This document shows, piece by piece, positions 29,312 through 37,419 of a stretch of 42,160 nucleotides of DNA. Under the pieces are notes generated by a model. The model was not told the DNA's origin and did no database searches. It was given only the letters and a program-made list of their open reading frames with translations. The translations under genes were made by a program, and so were the position numbers. How positions within the stretch are numbered: the stretch's first letter is position 1; each line of letters opens with the position of its first letter. Source of the stretch: a virus. The DNA lies in IMG/VR virus record IMGVR_UViG_3300033141_001078, positions 1 to 42,160 of that record; one strand, written 5' to 3'.

Positions 29312-29580
29312 TTAATCACCTCCATCTTTTCCTGCTTAGGCGTTTTGATAGTTGTCTTAAAATAATTCTGGTACTCTCTAGTGTTCATCCATTCGGGTTC
29401 TATGTGGCCGGTCTGGATACTCAGTTGGTGGTTTACAGTATCCCAAGCAGCGGCCCAATCAGGTTTCTCTCCGTCATCTACAGAGACAGTCATATAAGCA
29501 GAAGCGGTGATGTTGCTGTAGTTCGGGAGACCGACTTTGATTTCCTTATGAACAGTGAATTCAGTGATACGGTTCTTCAT
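29308..29580 (-). CDS. First gene of the early operon, 90 aa
   Basis: Start ATG 29580 (MKNRITEFTVHKEIKVGLPN). Beta-rich first half (SNITASAYMTVSVDDGEKP), helical second half. No SD; promoter P6 places its -10 box 7 nt upstream, so it should be leaderless. An upstream open part of the frame (to 29691) overlaps the promoter and the previous gene and is not used. Function unknown. Confidence 0.7.
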   Translation of the reverse strand: MKNRITEFTVHKEIKVGLPNYSNITASAYMTVSVDDGEKPDWAAAWDTVNHQLSIQTGHIEPEWMNTREYQNYFKTTIKTPKQEKMEVIK

Positions 29581-29587
29581 TGGGGCT

Positions 29588-29616
29588 ATATTACCACAGG
29601 TAGCAAGAGGTGTCAA
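29588..29616 (-). promoter_or_regulatory. Promoter P6, main early promoter
   Basis: Minus strand: TTGACA (29611-29616), 17-bp spacer ending CTGTGG, TAATAT (29588-29593). ATG begins 7 nt later. About 9 kb of tightly packed minus-strand genes follow. Confidence 0.8.
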
Positions 29617-29624
29617 GCACCAAT

Positions 29625-30053
29625 TTAGTGGGTGCAGATTTCGGAGAGTTGTTCGGGGGTCAATCCCCATTTTTGATGTTTGTCGCACCAATAAAACCGC
29701 GGCTGTGGCGGTCTGGCCTCCTTAGGTTCTGGTAAGAGCTGGTTACAAATCTTATGCCAGGAGGTGTTCTTACCATCAGGAAGTAAATCAAGTCTGGGGT
29801 ACTTCTTAGCAAACCGGATAGCGTTCTGGATTGTTCTGGGCGACCTACCCAAAGATTTGGAAACGCGTTGCGCAATCTTTTCTCCATAAATCTCTGCCCG
29901 CGCAAAATTTTTATTCTCTTGAAGAAGCCGCTCACCAAGAAGATGATACCCCTCTATTAAAACCCAACGAGAGTTGAAAGTCGCCTCAGTAATAATATCG
30001 CGACAGTCCTCAATCAACTCCCGATACCAGTCTTGCGAAGTCAAACTAAGCAT
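29625..30053 (-). CDS. Origin-adjacent DNA-binding-like protein, 142 aa
   Basis: Residues ~50-90 (IYGEKIAQRVSKSLGRSPRT, IQNAIRFAKKYP) look like a helix-turn-helix of the kind in phage replication or partition proteins. The first half is helical (DIITEATFNSRWVLIEGYHL). It is transcribed away from the DnaA-box cluster and an inverted repeat sits over its upstream region. May mark the origin or regulate the early operon. The ATG has no clear SD. Confidence 0.7.
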   Translation of the reverse strand: MLSLTSQDWYRELIEDCRDIITEATFNSRWVLIEGYHLLGERLLQENKNFARAEIYGEKIAQRVSKSLGRSPRTIQNAIRFAKKYPRLDLLPDGKNTSWHKICNQLLPEPKEARPPQPRFYWCDKHQKWGLTPEQLSEICTH

Positions 30054-30057
30054 AGTT

Positions 30058-30113
30058 GGTATGGGCGGTAGGATGAAGAACCAATTACGAGGTAAGAGGA
30101 ACTACCGCCTACC
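30058..30113. promoter_or_regulatory. Inverted repeat upstream of the origin-adjacent gene
   Basis: GGTATGGGCGGTAG (30058-30071) faces CTACCGCCTACC (30102-30113): 8 bp perfect plus GGTA/TACC with a 2-nt offset. Between them a weak TTGGTT (30079-30084) lies 17 bp from TACCAA (30056-30061) on the minus strand, a poor promoter match. Could be an operator bound by the 29625-30053 protein. Confidence 0.5.
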
Positions 30114-30152
30114 ACAGTGTAGCAGGTAACAGAGTTCTAGGTCAAATAAAAG

Positions 30153-30320
30153 TTATCCACAATTTGGCGGAAAAATCTCTTCTAAAAATAGGTAGTCCTA
30201 GTATGGGAAACACCGAAAGTTATCCACATTTCTTAAAAGTTATCCACAATTAAGGAGGATAAACCCCTCCCATATTTACTACTAATTCGCTTCGCTAAAT
30301 CCTTTATATAATAGGATTTA
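30153..30320. other. Probable replication origin with three DnaA boxes
   Basis: Perfect DnaA boxes TTATCCACA occur at 30153-30161, 30220-30228 and 30240-30248, all in the same direction and each preceded by RAAAG. The last two are 20 bp apart (two helical turns). Right after them is an AT-rich part with TAAATCCT-TTATATAAT-AGGATTTA (30296-30320), a likely unwinding site. The whole 30054-30478 stretch is non-coding. The phage appears to recruit host DnaA. Confidence 0.8.
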
Positions 30321-30344
30321 AAAAAACAAAGAGTAAAACCAAAA

Positions 30345-30440
30345 TGGCACAGGTGTTCCGTTGTATCTCGGCTGTGCCAACCTTAGAAGGTCTCTATGCG
30401 TACAGCGTTTGGTGCTACCAGAGGCATAGACGGCTCTCAG
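30345..30440. other. Hairpin-rich non-coding part of the origin region
   Basis: TGGCACAG/CTGTGCCA (30345-30352 with 30372-30379) is perfect with a 19-nt loop. A second hairpin follows (TCTATGC... GCATAGA around 30392-30432, with TGGT-GCT-ACCA inside). No ORF. May form priming hairpins or a small RNA. Confidence 0.45.
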
Positions 30441-30456
30441 ACTCTAAGGATTTAAC

Positions 30457-30478
30457 AAAAAAACCACCCTCTCGGTGG
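30457..30478 (-). terminator. Intrinsic terminator after the zinc-finger gene
   Basis: Minus strand CCACC/GGTGG (30474-30478 with 30464-30468), loop GAGAG, then TTTTTTT (30457-30463). It directly follows the stop codon of the 30479-30802 gene and shields the origin from transcription coming from the lysis side. Confidence 0.85.
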
Positions 30479-30802
30479 CTACTGTGGCGCATACCTCTCC
30501 AGTTTCTGTTTAGCGATAGCTAGTTTTCTAGTATGAATCTCAACACTCTTACTAGCACTGAGTCTTTTAGCCTCGGCAAGATTACGACATGTTTCACAAC
30601 AGTAAACCTTCTTAACCCTAGTTGTCTCAAACTCCTTGCCACACAGCAAGCAGTTCTTTACAAGAACTTTCTTGAGACCAAAATTATCTCGGTACCTCTT
30701 CTTCTCCCGCTCGTTCTTAGCCCTTTTGTAGCACTCCCTAGAGCAGTAGCGACTCATCGCGTTTACTGGAACAAACTCCGTACCGCAAAGCAGACAGTTC
30801 AT
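30479..30802 (-). CDS. Double zinc-finger protein, 107 aa
   Basis: Two repeats of a CLLCGxEF ... YCxxxC unit: CLLCGTEF with YCSRECYKRA (residues ~3-27) and CLLCGKEF with YCCETCRNLA (~50-75), FCS/MYM-like fingers joined by a basic linker. Start ATG 30802, 9 nt past the -10 of P7, no useful SD. A longer frame to 30847 would contain the promoter. Likely nucleic-acid binding; sits beside the origin. Confidence 0.7.
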   Translation of the reverse strand: MNCLLCGTEFVPVNAMSRYCSRECYKRAKNEREKKRYRDNFGLKKVLVKNCLLCGKEFETTRVKKVYCCETCRNLAEAKRLSASKSVEIHTRKLAIAKQKLERYAPQ

Positions 30803-30811
30803 ACCAGAATC

Positions 30812-30840
30812 ATGGTACCTCGAGATGTTTTGTTTGTCAA
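30812..30840 (-). promoter_or_regulatory. Promoter P7 before the double zinc-finger gene
   Basis: Minus strand: TTGACA (30835-30840), 17-bp spacer, TACCAT (30812-30817). No GATTGTG word here. The message would run only to the terminator at 30457, a single-gene unit. Confidence 0.7.
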
Positions 30841-30864
30841 CGACCAACTTCCCCCGTTCCCACG

Positions 30865-31827
30865 CTATTTCCTTGCGTCGAGCCGTTTCTTGCTTTCCTT
30901 CAAAAACACAAGAAGGATGTTAACGATACCAGTTCCGAGTCCCGAATTGAACTCACGACCAGATAATTCCTGAACCGCTAACTGAATAAGGAACGATAAA
31001 ACAACATACGCCGAGACCTTTACCTCTTGCGGAAGCCCGTCGTAAAAACTGACCACACCAGCTAATTTTTTCTTCAATAGACTCACCCCCTCTCCGAAGT
31101 TGTTCACTATCCTTCTGAGTTCTTCGTTCTGCTCTATCGCTGTGCATAACTTAGCGTTAGACGCAATGAGAGCTTCTCTAGCGCCATCTCTTTCACGAGT
31201 TAATAGTTCGTTATACTCTTTAGATAAACTTAGCTCTTGCCGTAACTCAGACGATGCTTTCTTTTCCTCTGACCACTTCTTCTCATAATCATCACGAAGC
31301 TCCTCCATTGTTTTAATCTCCTCGTTTAAGAGGGAGTTTCTCCGGAGCTGGGTTTGGTAGAGCTGTGCTTGTTCTTTAGTCTTTTCTCGCTCTTGCTCCA
31401 GAGTCTCCTCGGTGTTCCAAAGCCATCGCCAGACTTCGGGGTCGTGGTAATTGGAATAACCACCGACTGTCCGGTTCTTAATGCGTATTCCGAAATGGAG
31501 GTGTGGTCCAGTGGAGTTTCCTGTATTACCAGATCGACCGATGACTTCCCCTTCTTTAAGTCGCTGTCCTTTGTGGACGAGGATTTCGGAGAGGTGAGCA
31601 CATATACTTGTTCCCCAGGAGTGCCGCATCCGGACATAAAGACCGTAACCATCGGGGTCGTTTCCTGTTCGGCTAACAGTTCCATCCGAGCAAGCTCTAA
31701 TTTCAGTACCAATAGGGAGTCCGTAGTCTCTTCCGTTGTGTCCACACAATCCATACTTCTCATAGGATTTCCTGTTTACCCCCCATACCTGAGTACAGCG
31801 TGGTTTACCATCAAAGGGTATTCTCAT
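30865..31827 (-). CDS. M23 peptidase with coiled coil and holin-like tail, 320 aa
   Basis: Residues 1-140 form an M23 (lysostaphin-type) endopeptidase: GHNGRDYGLP (H-x3-D), and GNSTGPHLHFGI (HxH). Residues ~150-255 are a long coiled coil. Residues 269-310 contain two hydrophobic helices (VSAYVVLSFLIQLAVQEL; GLGTGIVNILLVFLK) with a basic end, like a phage holin. The true start is the ATG at 31827, which overlaps the upstream stop (ATGA). It cuts peptide cross-links of the wall; the membrane tail is unusual for an endolysin. Confidence 0.85.
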   Translation of the reverse strand: MRIPFDGKPRCTQVWGVNRKSYEKYGLCGHNGRDYGLPIGTEIRACSDGTVSRTGNDPDGYGLYVRMRHSWGTSICAHLSEILVHKGQRLKEGEVIGRSGNTGNSTGPHLHFGIRIKNRTVGGYSNYHDPEVWRWLWNTEETLEQEREKTKEQAQLYQTQLRRNSLLNEEIKTMEELRDDYEKKWSEEKKASSELRQELSLSKEYNELLTRERDGAREALIASNAKLCTAIEQNEELRRIVNNFGEGVSLLKKKLAGVVSFYDGLPQEVKVSAYVVLSFLIQLAVQELSGREFNSGLGTGIVNILLVFLKESKKRLDARK

Positions 31828-32534
31828 TGTTTTCCTCGCAGACTCGCTGGAGCCGCGAACCACGCTCCCCATCCTTGGTGGTCGTAAATTATCTTTGCCA
31901 TCTTCATATTTTTAACTGGATCTAGCATATCGTCCCAATTGGTAATATCGGCCTGCTTTAGAAGTGCGGGCATTCTTCTCAGGTAATCATAAAACGTCCC
32001 GTTGTTTATTCTAAAAAGTCCCCGATCAACAGAGTCTTCCTTCTCTCCTGTAAAAGGATTTATAATTTTCACGATTGGCGCCTTATCATCCCACTTGCCA
32101 GTCTTGGGATTTATCCTGTTGGGGATGTCTGCCTCTTTACCATACTTGTACTGTGTGTTTTCCCCAACTATTTTGCCATTTTCTTCCCGCCGCAAAACTG
32201 AGTGTGCGTCCTCTGCTAAATCTCCCCACACCTCCCGCATTTCTGCTTCAAACGGTCTTTTACCGGCAGTATCTCTCTGTGTTGGCTCCTTTGCTTGGGG
32301 AACTTCGGGGGCGGGTTCGCGCTCCGGCACTGCTGGTGCCATCGTTGACTTTATTGTTGGCGCAAATACCGGCTTAGGTCTTAAAAGCTGCGGTATGTTT
32401 ATCTGCGCAATACGGCTCCTGATCTTGGACATGTCAAACAGCGGCTCTGATGTCACGGTGTGTTCCTTGCTAGGGAACGGACTCAGTATTGGTGGCTCGC
32501 GCAAATATGACGACAAGATATCAGATATTCTCAT
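31824..32534 (-). CDS. Lytic transglycosylase/lysozyme-like protein, 236 aa
   Basis: The C-terminal 130 residues follow the SLT/goose-lysozyme pattern: SVLRREENGK (candidate catalytic Glu), DRGLFRINNGTF (GLFxIN motif), then NWDDMLDPVKNMKMAKIIYD and QGWGAWFA. The first 100 residues are Pro-rich and extended (APAVPEREPAPEVPQAKEP), perhaps a virion or wall anchor. ATGA-coupled at both ends in the lysis cassette. Confidence 0.75.
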   Translation of the reverse strand: MRISDILSSYLREPPILSPFPSKEHTVTSEPLFDMSKIRSRIAQINIPQLLRPKPVFAPTIKSTMAPAVPEREPAPEVPQAKEPTQRDTAGKRPFEAEMREVWGDLAEDAHSVLRREENGKIVGENTQYKYGKEADIPNRINPKTGKWDDKAPIVKIINPFTGEKEDSVDRGLFRINNGTFYDYLRRMPALLKQADITNWDDMLDPVKNMKMAKIIYDHQGWGAWFAAPASLRGKQ

Positions 32535-32752
32535 CGAATGATTACATGTATCGCACTGCCTAAGACAGCTAATAACACGGCTGTGACCATACCATAGACG
32601 ATAGATTTAACGGGCTTGAATTCGTGTTGGGAAACAAACTCATCCTTCATAGAGTCTAGTTTCTTCTCAATCCCGGCAAAACCATCATCTACCTTTTGGC
32701 ATAAATCTTCCACTTTTTGTTCCATTTTAGACAACCTGCTTTCTGTACTCAT
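32531..32752 (-). CDS. XhlA-like coiled-coil membrane protein, 73 aa
   Basis: N-terminal coiled coil (RLSKMEQKVEDLCQKVDDGF), then FVSQHEFKPVKSIVYGMVTA and one TM helix to the end. This is the layout of XhlA/haemolysin-type holin accessory proteins. Forms the lysis set with the two wall enzymes downstream. Confidence 0.75.
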   Translation of the reverse strand: MSTESRLSKMEQKVEDLCQKVDDGFAGIEKKLDSMKDEFVSQHEFKPVKSIVYGMVTAVLLAVLGSAIHVIIR

Positions 32753-32754
32753 AA

Positions 32755-32871
32755 TTATACACCACCAATCAACTTGCCAGCAATCGGTTTGATGACATTC
32801 CTATACGCCAGGCGATTTCCAAATACTGGTGTTCTTTTCTCATTTTTGTAGTTGCCGTTATTATTTTTCAT
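32755..32871 (-). CDS. Small basic protein, 38 aa
   Basis: CAAGGAA before the ATG at 32871. Text NYKNEKRTPVFGNRLAYRNV, IKPIAGKLIGGV: basic with a small hydrophobic end. Directly upstream of the XhlA-like gene (2 bp apart). The remaining 32872-32961 holds nothing I can support. Confidence 0.5.
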   Translation of the reverse strand: MKNNNGNYKNEKRTPVFGNRLAYRNVIKPIAGKLIGGV

Positions 32872-32961
32872 TTCCTTGTAGCATCAGGACCACCGTGTGC
32901 TAACACTCTCGATCCCTCCTGTGCCGAGTACTACGCTGGTGAGGAGTGGCGCAATCGGTAG

Positions 32962-35319
32962 TCATTTTACTCGTAATTTCTTTATCTGCTCTTGAGCTTT
33001 TAATCTAATCTTTTTCCTCTGTTCAGGCGAAACGCCCTTTTTACGAAGTCGCTTTGTCCGTACTGCTTTTACCTCCTGAATGGCCCGTTTCTTTTCGTAT
33101 CTTCTCCACTTTCGCTGTTCACCGATATCAAATGGGTAACTCTTGACTCCAAAAATAACATCTAGCAATGTTTGCGGAACCCCCCGCGTCCTTCCTAGAT
33201 AATCGGGCTCTTTCAATACCGCAGATTTTAGTTTTTTGAATTGATACGTCCCCGGCAAAAGAGGAAACGATGGGGCAAGCTGCTGCCACACATAGGCAGA
33301 AATATCTCTATACTTGTCCGCTGTCGAGTCTGATTCTTCGTAAATCTTTTTACCAAAGTAGTTTTCGTTCTTTTTAATATCGTTGAAGATAGCAATTGCT
33401 GGATGGCTAAATGGTCTAATCCCCGCAAAGCTAAACCACGGTAGGATATAAGAAAGATCAAAATACTGACCCCTTCCGTACTTATCCTTGATTGGTAACC
33501 TTAGAAACTTTCGACCAAACTTTTTCATCCAATCCGGTTGGGCAGCCTCTTCCGCAACACGTGTACTTTCGGGTGTAAAATCTTCTATTGCCTTAAAAAC
33601 TCTCTGGTACTGGGCAAATCTTGTCGGATGCTGTACAGCCGCCTTGCCTAACGCGGGTAGTGCCTTGTAAGCAAATGTAGCGAACGGGAACCCGAGAACT
33701 GATGATCGGAGCGCCTTAATTGATTCTGGTACTTTGGAATAGTCAAATAGTGATTCCTCTGCGATCTTCGCCGCCTGCTCAACAGATTCTCCTAAACTCC
33801 GATGGTATTTGAAAACCGCTAGTTTGAACCACTCCTCTTGAGCTTGATAAAAATCCCCCGCCTTTCTTGCGCCCTTCTTTAGCGCCCCCATAATTCCTTT
33901 ACCCTTTTTCATCCCATCAAGCATATCCTTAATCTCCGCCCCATAGAATGTTTTTCCTAAAAGCCCCACCTTCTTTGCCTCTTGATAGCTGCCACTCTTT
34001 TTGGAAAGATCGCTTAATGCGTCAAGGTAAATATCAACCCTAGTGGGACTTAGCCCCCCGATCGTGTGGGCAAGAATAGCATTAGACATCACGTTCCTAG
34101 CTTGGGTGGCGGGATTGGCAACAACCTTTCCGTATTTCCACCAACCCGTCATCTTGTTCACCAATTTAGTTGCTGGAGACTTGCTAGTAATTATTTGCTG
34201 AATATCGTCGGCAATTATCTGAGGAACATACTTACCTTTGAGCTTCCCAAGCGTTGCCACATTAGGAAGTTTCTCATAACCAGCCTTAGCTACATCACTA
34301 GCCCAATCTGGGTTTTCTGCTACTTTCCTGAAAAACTTGGCTTTGGCAACGGCATCAGAAAGCTGAGCGATTCCTTTGGCTGATGGATAACCGGCCTCGG
34401 TAATTTCTCCCATCATCTTCCGCACGTCTTCGGGAATGTCCATCCGACCCTTAAAGCGAGATACATCTATCCTAATTGGTTTTTTATCAAATCCGATATA
34501 TTTGATTACGTCGGGAAGTTCGTGCTTGCGATACAAACGGGGCATATACTTACCAAAGTTTTTCTTAAACGTCGCTGCGTCAAGTAGTCCCTCATTTACC
34601 GCCTCAGCACCCAAACGGATAAACTCATCCTTTACCGGGTCGGCTATCTTGGCAATACGCGGAGTTCCCCCAGCGCCCGTTAGATACTTACCAACTAGCT
34701 GTTGTTCCTCAATAGGAAGTTTGGAGATGGGTTTGGTTAATTCTACCGCCCGCTCTACCCCCCTCCTAGTTTCTCCGATTGCTTCCTCTGCTAATTTAGC
34801 GTACTTCTTAGGTTGCCCATAGCGATAGGTTGTGATCTGGCCTAGTTTGCGTCCCCAACCTGAAGCGGGTACTGGTAGTTCCCCAGCTGCCTTAAAAGCC
34901 TTACCAACTTTACCGGAAATACCTGTAGCTTTAGCAATTTTACCTAACGGGATTGCGGGGATGGCAAAGGAGAACGGTAGCCCAAGAGCCGTTGCTAATC
35001 CGGGTGATAATCCTACATCCTTTTGTAGATACTGGGGGATTGTGGTTTTTTCTTTAATCCCTGTAGGGATGTGTTTAACACCAGCGATAAACGAGGGTAG
35101 GATGGCACCCACCCCCTGACCAGCACGCTGCTCGGCCTCCCGTCTCGTTCCGGTTAAAAATCCCGCAGCGGCGTATTCTGGACCTTGTAAAACAACATCT
35201 AAAGCTCTGCCAATAGGCGACCCACCGAACCTCTTGTAAGCCGATTTGGCCTGCGTTAGTGCCGTTTGACGTTCAGTCTTGACATACCTACCAGTCTTAG
35301 GATCATAGATAATCGCCAT
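32962..35319 (-). CDS. Large internal virion protein, 785 aa
   Basis: Starts MAIIYDPKTGRYVKTERQTA. Contains hydrophobic/amphipathic stretches (GLATALGLPFSFAIPAIPLG; VLGFPFATFAYKALPALGKA) and long helices, with a very basic C-terminus (KKGVSPEQRKKIRLKAQEQI). Such proteins are carried in the head of podoviruses and ejected to form a DNA channel. ATG at 35319 has GGAGGT 5 nt upstream. Also resembles large MuF/LPD-type phage proteins; no enzyme motif seen. Confidence 0.7.
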   Translation of the reverse strand: MAIIYDPKTGRYVKTERQTALTQAKSAYKRFGGSPIGRALDVVLQGPEYAAAGFLTGTRREAEQRAGQGVGAILPSFIAGVKHIPTGIKEKTTIPQYLQKDVGLSPGLATALGLPFSFAIPAIPLGKIAKATGISGKVGKAFKAAGELPVPASGWGRKLGQITTYRYGQPKKYAKLAEEAIGETRRGVERAVELTKPISKLPIEEQQLVGKYLTGAGGTPRIAKIADPVKDEFIRLGAEAVNEGLLDAATFKKNFGKYMPRLYRKHELPDVIKYIGFDKKPIRIDVSRFKGRMDIPEDVRKMMGEITEAGYPSAKGIAQLSDAVAKAKFFRKVAENPDWASDVAKAGYEKLPNVATLGKLKGKYVPQIIADDIQQIITSKSPATKLVNKMTGWWKYGKVVANPATQARNVMSNAILAHTIGGLSPTRVDIYLDALSDLSKKSGSYQEAKKVGLLGKTFYGAEIKDMLDGMKKGKGIMGALKKGARKAGDFYQAQEEWFKLAVFKYHRSLGESVEQAAKIAEESLFDYSKVPESIKALRSSVLGFPFATFAYKALPALGKAAVQHPTRFAQYQRVFKAIEDFTPESTRVAEEAAQPDWMKKFGRKFLRLPIKDKYGRGQYFDLSYILPWFSFAGIRPFSHPAIAIFNDIKKNENYFGKKIYEESDSTADKYRDISAYVWQQLAPSFPLLPGTYQFKKLKSAVLKEPDYLGRTRGVPQTLLDVIFGVKSYPFDIGEQRKWRRYEKKRAIQEVKAVRTKRLRKKGVSPEQRKKIRLKAQEQIKKLRVK

Positions 35320-35321
35320 CA

Positions 35322-36602
35322 CTACCTCCCTGCTTGCTGTAGTGCCCCAATCACCGCATCCTGATACTCATCTGGGACTTCGTCTATTCCATACTCCCCA
35401 TCAGAAACTTTGGTTGCCCAATAAGATACAACTGTAGGATCTATCGTTTGTGTTTCCATACCCGCAGGAACTGCCCCAGTAGGAACCTCTCCCCCGCGCG
35501 TTACATACTGGTAACCACCCCCTGGAGTTTGGAATAGGTCGTAGGTTGGCTTGTAGGTCTTATTCTGGAACGACAGCATTGCTTGCTCGCGCATTTTTGC
35601 TAGGGCCTGCTCAGCTGACTGCTGTTGTAGATACAGGTTCTGGGCGAACTGCGCATTACTCGCATCAATTTGCGCAATCATATTTCTAGCATCTTGTAAT
35701 GCCTGTAACCGTGCCTCGCCTTTACGACTCTCTAACTCACCCTTTTGTAGGTTAATTTGAGCAAGAGTTTTCATCAGCTCATTTCTCGCGGCTTCTTTAG
35801 CAAGCTCTGCTCGCTCTTTTTCTGATGCTATACGAGAAGCTGTTTGCCTACGCACATTCCCGATTGCCAAACCAATGTCAGCCAAGGTTCCTTGTAGCGC
35901 TTGTCTAGTTTTCCCAATAGAGCGCATTGTTTCCCGACCCATCAGTTCTGTAGCAAACGCACCTGTCCCAGTCGTTCGACCGTAAAGTGATTGGAGACCA
36001 CGCTGGATTTCACTAAATCCCCTACGGGCTTCCGAAACGGCACTCTCCGCCGCCTCCTTTGCAGTTCTTCTCTGGCGGCCGTATTCCTGCTCTCTACGGA
36101 TAGCTTCCTCACTCAGACCAGTTTGGATTGCTCGACTCCCGCGTTCAATTTCTGCCTCGCGTGTCGGAAACGCCTCTTCAAGAGTATTCTGAAACGCCGT
36201 AAGAGACTCAATCGCCGGTGCTACCAGTTCCTCATAAGGAAAGTTCTCAACTGCGGCTTGTGCTTCAGCTAGGTTAGGAGAAACAGTCTGGTAGGGTGGT
36301 GTTGTAGTTCCTGTGGTTTGTGTGACGCCCGGAGTCGGGCCTGCTACCGGACCCGTGTAGGCTGGTCCTTGTACTGGCCCGCTATAGACTGGTCCTATCG
36401 GAGCGCCGCCACCACCACCACCAGTTCCCACTCCCAAACCACCTGTATCAAACTGCCCAATACGAAACTCCATCTCAGACCCTGGTTTTGCTAATGACGG
36501 CGTGTGTACACCAAGAGCTTCCGAAATCCCAAGTTCTGGTAGATTCAATCTGTGTCCAGCTCGTTCAAATAAACTTCCTAAACCTGTTATTAGATTAGCC
36601 AT
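35322..36602 (-). CDS. Coiled-coil internal virion/ejection protein, 426 aa
   Basis: Gly/Pro-rich N-terminal third (GPVYSGPVQGPAYTGPVAGP), then about 200 residues of coiled coil (QALQDARNMIAQIDASNAQF, NLYLQQQSAEQALAKMREQA) and a C-terminus with TPGGGYQYV. Placed between the nozzle/fibre genes and the large internal protein, as ejection proteins usually are. Confidence 0.7.
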   Translation of the reverse strand: MANLITGLGSLFERAGHRLNLPELGISEALGVHTPSLAKPGSEMEFRIGQFDTGGLGVGTGGGGGGAPIGPVYSGPVQGPAYTGPVAGPTPGVTQTTGTTTPPYQTVSPNLAEAQAAVENFPYEELVAPAIESLTAFQNTLEEAFPTREAEIERGSRAIQTGLSEEAIRREQEYGRQRRTAKEAAESAVSEARRGFSEIQRGLQSLYGRTTGTGAFATELMGRETMRSIGKTRQALQGTLADIGLAIGNVRRQTASRIASEKERAELAKEAARNELMKTLAQINLQKGELESRKGEARLQALQDARNMIAQIDASNAQFAQNLYLQQQSAEQALAKMREQAMLSFQNKTYKPTYDLFQTPGGGYQYVTRGGEVPTGAVPAGMETQTIDPTVVSYWATKVSDGEYGIDEVPDEYQDAVIGALQQAGR

Positions 36603-36655
36603 CTAATCACCTCCCTCATAACGTTCCAATCGCTATCCAAGTATATCCGTGATAA

Positions 36656-37393
36656 TTACTTGTTGACATATTTCCTCACAATAGGAACAGTACTAAAGGT
36701 AACTCCAAAACTCACGGTCTCAGCCATGAAGTTGGCAACCTCGCCCTGCTTAACGCCCCACCCTGTTAAGATAACCTGATTACCACTTTGAACATTAGTC
36801 GTGTCATTCTGCCGTAGCATTTTGACGCGGGTATAGTAGCCACTAGCCGCACTAGCGCCCAGTGTTAGGTGGTGCCCCGCTGCGGGCTCTACTTGGTTGG
36901 ATACAAGATTTGTAATTGTACCTGATGTATTTGTTAATGTAGCAATGTTTGCCGTAGCGATAGTTGCCGTACCCGTAATCACAGGGCTAGCAATGGTTTT
37001 AGCATTTAGCGTCCCGGTAATTGTAGCGTTGCTGACATGAACATTTGCCCCGTCAGAACTAAGGGCCGCATTCACACCATCCCGCAAATCATTCCACATA
37101 CCGACTGTTGGGCACGCTTCCACAATTGCCCCGTTGCTATGCGCCCTCTTAGTTGAATTCTCAGCTCCACGGGTACAACCTGTTAAATCGCTACCGCTAA
37201 TACCAGTGTAAGAGATAACCTCTCTTTTCGTTGGTGTAGCCGTCCCATCGCTATCTTCTCTATCCACAATGATAACGCCAGGATATTGAAGCCCCGTAAC
37301 CGAACTCAATGTAATTGTTGTTTGGGAGCTATCAATAGCCCCGTTTAATGTTGTTGACCAATAATTGCTTGTTGGCGCCCTAAAGTAACTCAT
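36656..37393 (-). CDS. Tail/fibre protein with lectin-like end, 245 aa
   Basis: N-terminal virion segment ITLSSVTGLQYPGVIIVDRE ... REVISYTGISGSDLTGCTRG is found in many phage tail proteins. The middle is an Ala/Thr repeat (TGTATIATANIATLTNTSGT) forming a beta shaft. The C-terminus (FMAETVSFGVTFSTVPIVRK) resembles H-type lectin strands. Probably a short adhesin. Confidence 0.7.
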   Translation of the reverse strand: MSYFRAPTSNYWSTTLNGAIDSSQTTITLSSVTGLQYPGVIIVDREDSDGTATPTKREVISYTGISGSDLTGCTRGAENSTKRAHSNGAIVEACPTVGMWNDLRDGVNAALSSDGANVHVSNATITGTLNAKTIASPVITGTATIATANIATLTNTSGTITNLVSNQVEPAAGHHLTLGASAASGYYTRVKMLRQNDTTNVQSGNQVILTGWGVKQGEVANFMAETVSFGVTFSTVPIVRKYVNK

Positions 37394-37419
37394 TTTTTAA
37401 TCAACTCCTCTCATAATCA

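Noticed and set aside
32940-32962. tRNA 5'-like text GTGGCGCAATCGGTAG on the plus strand
   Set aside because: The following bases give no anticodon or T arm; it overlaps the end of a large gene.
35277-35306. TTGACA on the plus strand inside the large virion protein gene
   Set aside because: Spacing to an AT-rich -10 is wrong and no plus-strand gene follows; likely coincidence in coding DNA.
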